Assembly: GCA_937900215.1 (NCBI GenBank)
Contig: CALCFH010000018.1
Span: 1 to 8,212 of the forward strand
DNA: 8,212 nucleotides
From: an uncultured Cryomorphaceae bacterium
GTDB lineage: Bacteria; Bacteroidota; Bacteroidia; Flavobacteriales; Schleiferiaceae
Reading direction: 5' to 3'
The translations under genes and the position numbers were made by a program. Below the pieces are notes generated by a model. The model searched no databases. It saw only the letters and a list, made by a program, of their open reading frames with translations, and was not told the origin of the DNA. Each line of letters begins with the position of its first letter. Position 1 is the stretch's first letter. This document shows positions 1 to 4,840 of the stretch, piece by piece.

Positions 1-75
1 ACCAAAGGGGGTTCTCCTTTAGAATCGCTTATTGGTGCAGCCATGGCAAAACAACTGCTTCCAAAACAGGAATAA
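1..75 (+). CDS. C-terminal end of an unidentified protein (5' truncated)
   Basis: Frame 1 is open from the first base and ends at TAA 73-75, giving a 24-residue tail that contains GGSPLESLIGAAMAKQLL. Its composition (Gly/Ala/Leu, an amphipathic helix-like end) is protein-like, unlike the other two plus frames. Too little is present to name a family, and no function is proposed. The gene begins outside the window. The next intact gene on the same strand starts 276 bases later. Confidence 0.55.
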   Translation, partial: TKGGSPLESLIGAAMAKQLLPKQE

Positions 76-141
76 TTCCAAAAAGTAACGCCATTGCTCT
101 TGTCTCATTGGCGACATTCTAGGCTTTTATTAAAATGCAAA

Positions 142-355
142 TTGCCGCAAATAATCGTGGCAATCGAATTTTCAAATACAGTCTATACCTCCCCAGAAAT
201 TGCAGATACAGAATCAACAATTCTGGTCGTTGCGGCATTTGGGTTGGTCATATGGCTTTGAGAAATTTCAGATGGCTACATTATCAGAGACTCCAAGAGG
301 GTATCTGTACTTCTATGAGCAGTCTAAGTATTGGAGAAAAATTAGAATAGAATGA
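142..355 (+). pseudogene. Possible frameshifted remnant of a small membrane protein
   Basis: Two short protein-like readings lie end to end in different frames. Frame 1 (about 142-261) reads through VYTSPEIADTESTILVV into a hydrophobic stretch, AAFGLVIWL, which resembles one membrane helix, then stops at TGA 259-261. Frame 2 picks up at about 251 with YGFEKFQMATLSETPRG, continues through YLYFYEQSKYWRK and stops at TGA 353-355. That stop overlaps the ATG of the OsmC gene as ATGA, a layout typical of translationally coupled neighbours. A single-base shift near 250-262 would join the two. No clear ATG start is visible for the joined reading, and no family is recognised. It could instead be non-coding sequence with chance open frames, or a sequencing error in a real gene. 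Confidence 0.27.
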
Positions 356-765
356 AAAAGAAAATCCTTTTAAAAAATAGTGGTGGCTATACTTCACTCC
401 TGAACAACGAAAGAACTACTCTTATAGCCGATGAACCGGAGAGATTAGGGGGAAAGGATTATGGTTTTTCGCCCGATGAATTGGTTATTGCTGGATTGGC
501 TGCCTGCAAAGCGGCTACCCTTAGAGGCTATGCCCTCAAACAGGGTTATGCTCTTGAAGATGTAAATGTTGAAGTATATTTTGAAGTGGGAAAGGGGGAA
601 GCCAGATCCCTGTCTACTTCCATCGATGTTAAAGTAGAACTGATAGGCAAGCTTAGTGAGGAGGAAAAAAAGGCTTTGCTAACCAAAGCAGATTCTTGCT
701 TTGTGCACCGTATGCTTCAAGGTAACTTTGAAATTGGGGAAGCGGTTGAGGTGCAATCTGAATAG
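352..765 (+). CDS. OsmC/Ohr-family protein (thiol-dependent peroxidase fold)
   Basis: This is a 137-residue cytoplasmic protein of the OsmC superfamily, whose members reduce organic or fatty-acid hydroperoxides using two cysteines. It shows the family signature: a GGKDYGFSPDELVIAGLAAC stretch (residues 33-52) matching the usual G-P-S-P-x-E-L-L-x-A-A-L-x-A-C pattern, with the first cysteine at C52. A second cysteine, C116, lies in ADSCFVHRML. Both redox cysteines are present, so activity is plausible. The length fits the YhfA/OsmC branch. The substrate cannot be told from sequence, and it is not clearly a classical Ohr. The start ATG 352 overlaps the TGA of the preceding frame (353-355). There is no obvious promoter of its own. 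Confidence 0.9.
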   Translation: MKKKILLKNSGGYTSLLNNERTTLIADEPERLGGKDYGFSPDELVIAGLAACKAATLRGYALKQGYALEDVNVEVYFEVGKGEARSLSTSIDVKVELIGKLSEEEKKALLTKADSCFVHRMLQGNFEIGEAVEVQSE

Positions 766-829
766 GAGATGCAGTGTATTTATTTGCTGTAAACCACTAT
801 CTTAGAACACTTAACCACAAACCAATTCT

Positions 830-1201
830 ATGAAACTAGGTGCTTTTTCAATCAGTCTTTCGGTAAAAAATCTAGCTGTATCTAGAGAGTTTTATGAGAA
901 ATTAGGATTCTCAGTTTTTGCAGGTGGCAAAGAGAAGAATTACTATATCATGAAAAATGAAACATCCCTTATTGGTTTGTTTCAAGGCATGTTCGAAAAC
1001 AATATTCTCACCTTTAATCCGGGTTGGGATCACAATGCCCAAACGCTTGACTCTTTCGATGATGTGCGGGGTATACAGAAAAACCTAAAAGAACAAGGTG
1101 TTGCCATAGTTACTGAGGCAGATGAATCAACCGCCGGTCCGGCAAGTTTGGTAGTAATGGACCCCGACGGCAATATGATATTAGTAGACCAGCACGTTTA
1201 A
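830..1201 (+). CDS. VOC-superfamily (glyoxalase/bleomycin-resistance fold) protein
   Basis: This 123-residue protein has a single-chain VOC fold. The first beta-alpha unit carries SVKNLAVSREFYEKLGF (residues 11-27), and the C-terminal strand carries VVMDPDGNMILVDQHV, the usual DPDGN turn. The middle contains GLFQGMF, FNPGWDHNAQ and EADESTAGPAS, which I recognise as typical of a widespread but uncharacterised VOC subfamily. The positions that usually bind metal look replaced: Ser7 where the first-strand His is expected, and Leu where the Glu after DPDGN is expected. Glyoxalase I activity is therefore doubtful, and the substrate is unknown. It lies 64 bases after the OsmC gene on the same strand, and the two may be cotranscribed. 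The gene converges with metG. Confidence 0.88.
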   Translation: MKLGAFSISLSVKNLAVSREFYEKLGFSVFAGGKEKNYYIMKNETSLIGLFQGMFENNILTFNPGWDHNAQTLDSFDDVRGIQKNLKEQGVAIVTEADESTAGPASLVVMDPDGNMILVDQHV

Positions 1202-1411
1202 TCTCTTCTGCTGGAATAAAAGAATCCATTTTTTTGATCGATTGGTTTTTAGGCGGAAGGAATCCTCCATCCACCTAAAGCTTTTTGAAAAGGATTTAGA
1301 TGAATGATTAAACGCCACCCATCTTGAATGGATTATTCTCTTGACAAAGGAAAAGAAGTACGGATACGAACGAGCTACAAAGAGAAAATAAAAGACTGGC
1401 TTTAGTACCAT
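1202..1411 (-). pseudogene. Probable decayed C-terminal remnant of an NTF2/SnoaL-like protein
   Basis: The minus strand reads open from ATG 1411-1409 down to a stop at 1181-1183, inside the VOC 3' end. Part of this reading fits the last strands of NTF2-like (SnoaL/DUF4440-type) domains: RWVAFNHSSKSFSKSFRWME followed by DSFRLKTNRSKKWILLFQQK. The pattern is W-V-x-F-N, then W-x-E-x-x-x-x-L, then K-W-x-I-L. The part before it (FYFLFVARSYPYFF) does not look like a folded domain. Just upstream the same frame has a stop (TGA directly before the ATG), and no N-terminal half of the domain is found before metG. At most about a third of a domain of roughly 120-150 residues survives. A chance reading antisense to non-coding DNA remains possible. 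Confidence 0.35.
1248..1286 (+). terminator. Possible rho-independent terminator after the VOC gene
   Basis: TTTAGG (1248-1253) pairs with CCTAAA (1274-1279). Inside the loop a smaller GG-AGG / CCT-CC pairing is possible. The hairpin is followed by GCTTTTT (1280-1286). It begins 46 bases after the VOC stop codon and is oriented correctly for that gene. The stem is short and A/T-rich with an imperfect interior. The same bases also fall within the candidate NTF2-like remnant on the other strand, so the pairing may be coincidental. Confidence 0.3.
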
Positions 1412-1475
1412 TCACCCGATGTACAGAGCTAAACGGTAGCCAATACAAGGCTGAATAAACAAAGCCGCAATGAAA

Positions 1476-3518
1476 TTAGCCTATACTCGAGCCCGCTGGT
1501 ATTTCGCTGTTGGGCGATAATAAATGCAGCTTTCCACTCGGATCTTCGGCAAATAGAAGCATTCCCTGAGATTCAATTCCCTTAATCTTTCTCGGCTTGA
1601 GGTTGAGCAAGATACTCGCTTGCTTACCCACCAATTCTTCCGCAGAAAAGTGCTCTGCAATTCCACTTACCACCGTTCGCTGATCTACTCCCGTATCTAC
1701 CAAAAGCTTCATCAGTTTATCGGTTTTAGGTACACGTTCGGCAGAGAGTATGGTTGCTACACGAATATCCATTTTTTGGAAATCGTCGAATTCAACGGCT
1801 TCTTTTGCTGCAGCGATGGTAATAGAAGCTTCGGCTCTCTTCTGAATTTTGTTTTCTTCCAATTTCTGAAGTTGTAGCTCAATGACATCGTCTTCCAACT
1901 TATCGAAAAGCAATCCAGGGTATTCTATGGTTACCTCTTTCAGAAAAGAAGGCCAATCCAAAGAACTTAAATCTTGCCATTGCATTTCATTTAGGTGGAA
2001 GGAATTCAGAATCTTAATTGAGGTAAAGGGCAAGAAAGGCTCTATACACTGACCAATGAATGCGGCCAAGCGCGCGGCTACGCCTAAAATATGCGCAGCG
2101 GCAGCCTCATCGGTTTTAATCACCTTCCAAGGCTCGGCATCGGCCAAATATTTATTCCCCATTCGAGCCAAAACCATGCATTCGGCCAATGCCTCGCGAA
2201 AACGATAGTTCTCAATCGACTTCCCAATGGTTTCAGGTGCTTTATGAAATGAATCAAACACTTCTTTTTCGGTTTCAGAGAACAAGCCAATAGCCGGAAT
2301 TTTCCCTTCGTAATTCTTCTGAATGAGCACATATACTCTGTTCAGAAAGTTCCCTAAAATAGCAACCAATTCACTGTTGTTCCGCGACTGAAAATCTTTC
2401 CAGGTAAAATCATTGTCTTTGGTTTCAGGAGCCGAAGCGCATAAGGCATAGCGCAGCACATCTTGCTTCTCTGGAAAATCGGCAAGAAATTCATGTAACC
2501 AAACCGCCCAGTTTCTGGAGGTGGAGATTTTCTGTCCTTCTAAATTCAAAAACTCATTGGCTGGAACTGCATCAGGTAGTATATAATCTCCTTGAGCCAT
2601 CAACATACCAGGGAAAATGATGCAATGGAAAACAATATTGTCTTTTCCAATAAAGTGTACCAAACGGCTGTCTTTGTCTTTCCAATATTTTTCCCAATCG
2701 TTTGGCAAGAGTTCTTTGGTGGCCGAGATATAGCCCAGTGGCGCATCAAACCATACATAAAGCACTTTGCCTTCGGCTCCTTCCAAAGGAACGGGCACAC
2801 CCCATTCCATATCTCTGGTCATAGATCGAGCCTGCAGTCCATCTCCTGAATCCAACCAACTCTTACACTGTCCGTATACATTGGGTTTCCAATCGCTGTG
2901 TTGGTCGAGGTAAGTCCGTATATCTGGCGCCATTTTATCGAGGGGCAAAAACCAATTGACCGTATCGCGCAGCTCTGGCTTAGAGCCTGAAAGCATACTT
3001 CTTGGATCTTTTAACTCCGTAGGACTTAAGCTGCTTCCACAGTTCTCGCATTGGTCGCCATAGGCATCTGTATGAGAACAAACCGGACAAGTACCCATTA
3101 TATATCGATCGGCGAGAAATTGCTCCGCCTCTTTATCGTAATACTGAGAAGTGGTTTTCATTTCAAAGATTCCCTTTTCATGCAAATCCAAGAAAAAGGC
3201 TTGAGCCGTTTCTTTGTGCACCTCCGAGCTGGTGCGACTGTATACATCGAAATGAATTCCGAGCTCTTTAAAAGCATCTCGCATCATTCCGTGGTAGCGG
3301 TCTACTACTTGCTGAGGCGTAATGCCTTCCTTCTTGGCGCGGATGGTGATTGCCACACCATGTTCATCCGATCCGCAGATAAATTTCACATCCTCCTTTC
3401 TTCTTCTTAAATAACGAACATAAATGTCTGCAGGAAGATAGCAGCCTGCAATATGTCCTATATGCAATGGCCCATTGGCGTACGGAAGGGCGGCGGTAAT
3501 CAGATGACGTTTGCTCAT
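1476..3518 (-). CDS. metG: Methionyl-tRNA synthetase with C-terminal tRNA-binding domain
   Basis: This 680-residue cytoplasmic class I aminoacyl-tRNA synthetase charges tRNA-Met with methionine for initiation and elongation. The N-terminal catalytic core carries HIGH at residues 19-22 (PYANGPLHIGH). A zinc knuckle has cysteines C144, C147, C157 and C160 (CPVC...CENC). The KMSKS loop appears as KISTS (330-334) followed by RNWAVWLHEF, the form usual in Bacteroidota. An alpha-helical anticodon-binding region covers about 370-540, with NNSELVAILGNFLNRV near its start. A C-terminal Trbp/EMAP-type OB-fold runs from about 577 (FDDFQKMDIRVATIL) to the end and promotes dimerisation and tRNA binding. 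The start is set at ATG 3518-3516 (MSKRHLITAALPYA), not the in-frame ATG at 3551, because the 11 extra residues are not family-like and a perfect promoter box lies between the two. It is divergent from ldcA. Confidence 0.97.
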   Translation of the reverse strand: MSKRHLITAALPYANGPLHIGHIAGCYLPADIYVRYLRRRKEDVKFICGSDEHGVAITIRAKKEGITPQQVVDRYHGMMRDAFKELGIHFDVYSRTSSEVHKETAQAFFLDLHEKGIFEMKTTSQYYDKEAEQFLADRYIMGTCPVCSHTDAYGDQCENCGSSLSPTELKDPRSMLSGSKPELRDTVNWFLPLDKMAPDIRTYLDQHSDWKPNVYGQCKSWLDSGDGLQARSMTRDMEWGVPVPLEGAEGKVLYVWFDAPLGYISATKELLPNDWEKYWKDKDSRLVHFIGKDNIVFHCIIFPGMLMAQGDYILPDAVPANEFLNLEGQKISTSRNWAVWLHEFLADFPEKQDVLRYALCASAPETKDNDFTWKDFQSRNNSELVAILGNFLNRVYVLIQKNYEGKIPAIGLFSETEKEVFDSFHKAPETIGKSIENYRFREALAECMVLARMGNKYLADAEPWKVIKTDEAAAAHILGVAARLAAFIGQCIEPFLPFTSIKILNSFHLNEMQWQDLSSLDWPSFLKEVTIEYPGLLFDKLEDDVIELQLQKLEENKIQKRAEASITIAAAKEAVEFDDFQKMDIRVATILSAERVPKTDKLMKLLVDTGVDQRTVVSGIAEHFSAEELVGKQASILLNLKPRKIKGIESQGMLLFAEDPSGKLHLLSPNSEIPAGSSIG

Positions 3519-3537
3519 GAATGGATTTGTATCTTGG
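3510..3537 (+). promoter_or_regulatory. Possible ldcA promoter (TTTG ... TATCTTGG)
   Basis: TTTG at 3510-3513 and TATCTTGG at 3530-3537 (one mismatch to TAnnTTTG) are separated by 16 bases, slightly short of the usual 17-21. ldcA begins 17 bases after the second box. The elements overlap the first codons of metG and its short leader, so the two divergent promoters occupy largely the same stretch. The match is imperfect and could be chance. Confidence 0.3.
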
Positions 3538-3538
3538 G

Positions 3539-3546
3539 CAAAGGTA
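3539..3546 (-). promoter_or_regulatory. metG promoter, Bacteroidota -7 box TACCTTTG
   Basis: On the minus strand the sequence reads TACCTTTG (CAAAGGTA on the plus strand), an exact match to the Bacteroidota sigma-factor -7 consensus TAnnTTTG. It lies 20 bases before the chosen metG ATG, leaving a leader of roughly 15 bases. No clear -33 TTG/TTTG is seen at the expected distance, which would fall inside the first codons of ldcA. The box lies inside any longer metG reading from 3551 and so supports the shorter start. Confidence 0.55.
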
Positions 3547-3554
3547 AACACTGT

Positions 3555-4454
3555 ATGCGCGCACCCTTATCCTTAAAAACAGGCGACACCATTGGCTTTA
3601 CAGCCACGGCACGCTATCTACCAGAAGAAGAACTTAAAAGAGCTGCTTCTTACTTTGAAAATCATGGATTTAAAGTTGTTTTCTCTGAACATTGCTCCAA
3701 AGCCTATCATCAATTTGGAGGAGACGATGAATCAAGGGCAAAAGACTTTCAAGGCCTTTTAGAGAATCCAGAAGTACGAGCCATCTTCGCCGTTCGCGGT
3801 GGATATGGAACAGTGAGGATGTTAGACAAGGTAGATTTTAGCGCTCTTGAATCGGATCCAAAGTGGATCTGCGGTTACAGCGATTTAACCATACTTCATG
3901 GCAGAATTCAGCGCTTGGGAATTCAAAGTCTTCACTCTTCTATGCCGGTGAGTTTTCATGCATTAACAAAGACTGCTTTTCAGAGAACCGTAGATGTATT
4001 GGTCGGGAAACGAGATTCCTTTTTATGGCAAGATGCTCATCCACTTAAAAAAACGGGCGAGGCGGAGGGCCATTTGGTTGGCGGAAATTTAAGCGTTCTC
4101 TATAGTGCCCTAGCCAGCAATGCCTTTCCACCTGTGCAAAACAGCATTCTCTTCATTGAAGATTTAGATGAATACCTCTACCATATAGATAGAATGATGC
4201 AAGCCCTTCAACGCTCAAATGCATTAGAAGGTCTGCAAGGATTGGTAGTAGGCGGAATGACCCAAATGCGCGATCACGACATCCCGTTTGGATGGAGTGC
4301 AGAGGAGATTATCTCAGAAGCCTTTGCAGCCTATGATATTCCGATCAGTTTTGGATTCCCATGCGGACATATGAACGACAATAATCCGATTGTCCTAGGG
4401 GCAAAAGTTCAATTGAGCATACATGCCAATCAGAGCAGTTTGGACTATGTCTAA
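3555..4454 (+). CDS. ldcA: LD-carboxypeptidase, peptidase family S66
   Basis: This 299-residue serine peptidase of family S66 removes the terminal D-alanine from murein tetrapeptides (L,D bond) during peptidoglycan recycling. The N-terminal half carries LKTGDTIGFTATARYL, then FAVRGGYGTVRML (residues 79-90) and GYSDLT (107-112). The nucleophile is predicted at Ser109, by comparison with the GFSD serine of Pseudomonas LdcA. The other two members of the Ser-Glu-His triad are predicted at Glu202 (LFIEDLDEYLYHIDRM) and His272 (FPCGHMNDNNPIVLGA). All three are present and the length is normal. No signal peptide is visible, which fits a cytoplasmic recycling enzyme. The start ATG 3555 is chosen over in-frame upstream ATGs, whose codons are antisense to metG and read as non-protein-like sequence. 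The gene overlaps yraN by 8 bases. Confidence 0.93.
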   Translation: MRAPLSLKTGDTIGFTATARYLPEEELKRAASYFENHGFKVVFSEHCSKAYHQFGGDDESRAKDFQGLLENPEVRAIFAVRGGYGTVRMLDKVDFSALESDPKWICGYSDLTILHGRIQRLGIQSLHSSMPVSFHALTKTAFQRTVDVLVGKRDSFLWQDAHPLKKTGEAEGHLVGGNLSVLYSALASNAFPPVQNSILFIEDLDEYLYHIDRMMQALQRSNALEGLQGLVVGGMTQMRDHDIPFGWSAEEIISEAFAAYDIPISFGFPCGHMNDNNPIVLGAKVQLSIHANQSSLDYV

Positions 4455-4800
4455 AACAGACAAGAAAGCCTTGGGAAAGCTCGGTGAAGACCAGGCCGTT
4501 GAGTATCTCATAGCATTTGGCTACGCCATTTTAGAGCGAAACTGGAGGTTTGGGCAGAAAGAAATAGACATTTTGGCGCAACTGGCCAATGTACTCGTGG
4601 TGGTAGAGGTAAAGTCAAGTTTACTAGATAATTGGAACGATGGAAGGGATAGAATCACGCCTTTGCAAGAAGAAAGTCTCAGGATTGCGGCACTGGAATA
4701 TTTGGAACAAAATACCTGGGAAATGGAGATCCGCTTCGATTTAATACTCGTGCAGCCATCCAATCCAAAAAACATCAGGCATATAAAATCTGTATTCTAG
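4447..4800 (+). CDS. yraN: YraN family (UPF0102) nuclease-like protein
   Basis: This 117-residue protein belongs to the YraN/UPF0102 family, which has a restriction-endonuclease-like fold and no settled role. The characteristic elements are present in order: LGKLGEDQAVEYL with Glu14, RNWRFGQKEIDILA with Glu39 and Asp41, and VVVEVKSS with Glu54 and Lys56 forming the E-x-K part of the predicted active site. The conserved RFDLILV strand follows near residue 96. The length is typical. The ATG at 4447 lies inside the last codons of ldcA (8-base overlap, ATGTCTAA), so translation is probably coupled. An in-frame ATG at 4423 would add eight atypical residues and a longer overlap, and is less likely. 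Whether the protein cleaves DNA is not shown by the sequence. Confidence 0.92.
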   Translation: MSKTDKKALGKLGEDQAVEYLIAFGYAILERNWRFGQKEIDILAQLANVLVVVEVKSSLLDNWNDGRDRITPLQEESLRIAALEYLEQNTWEMEIRFDLILVQPSNPKNIRHIKSVF

Positions 4801-4808
4801 GTTAATTA

Positions 4809-4835
4809 TTGAAGGCTTGGGTTTAATTACCTTTG
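4809..4835 (+). promoter_or_regulatory. Promoter of the pseudouridine synthase gene (TTG ... TACCTTTG)
   Basis: TACCTTTG at 4828-4835 is an exact match to the Bacteroidota -7 box TAnnTTTG. A TTG at 4809-4811 sits 16 bases upstream as a possible -33 element. The ATG of the next gene starts only 5 bases after the -7 box (TACCTTTGCGCCAATG). The transcript would therefore begin at or next to the start codon, with little or no leader. This argues against the alternative TTG start at 4817, which lies upstream of the -7 box. Confidence 0.55.
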
Positions 4836-4840
4836 CGCCA

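Noticed and set aside
135..350. A 71-residue plus-strand open frame starting MQIAANNRGNRIF.
   Set aside because: It is basic and Arg/Cys-rich with no recognisable motif. The other two frames in the same stretch look more protein-like, and one of them ends in the ATGA overlap with the OsmC gene.
798..805. TATCTTAG upstream of the VOC gene as a -7 promoter box.
   Set aside because: It has one mismatch at a core T and no TTG at a suitable distance upstream. The gene may simply be read from the OsmC transcript.
1441..1475. Short hairpins (AGCC/GGCT type) downstream of metG as its terminator.
   Set aside because: Stems are only four base pairs and no T-run follows on the minus strand.
3051..3410. 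A 119-residue open frame antisense to metG.
   Set aside because: It lies wholly opposite the conserved N-terminal half of metG (between the zinc knuckle and the catalytic core), has no family features, and is explained as a shadow.
3519..3551. An 11-residue N-terminal extension of metG from the ATG at 3551.
   Set aside because: MFTFAQDTNPF is not seen at the start of this family as I know it, and the perfect -7 box TACCTTTG (3539-3546, minus) would lie inside it.
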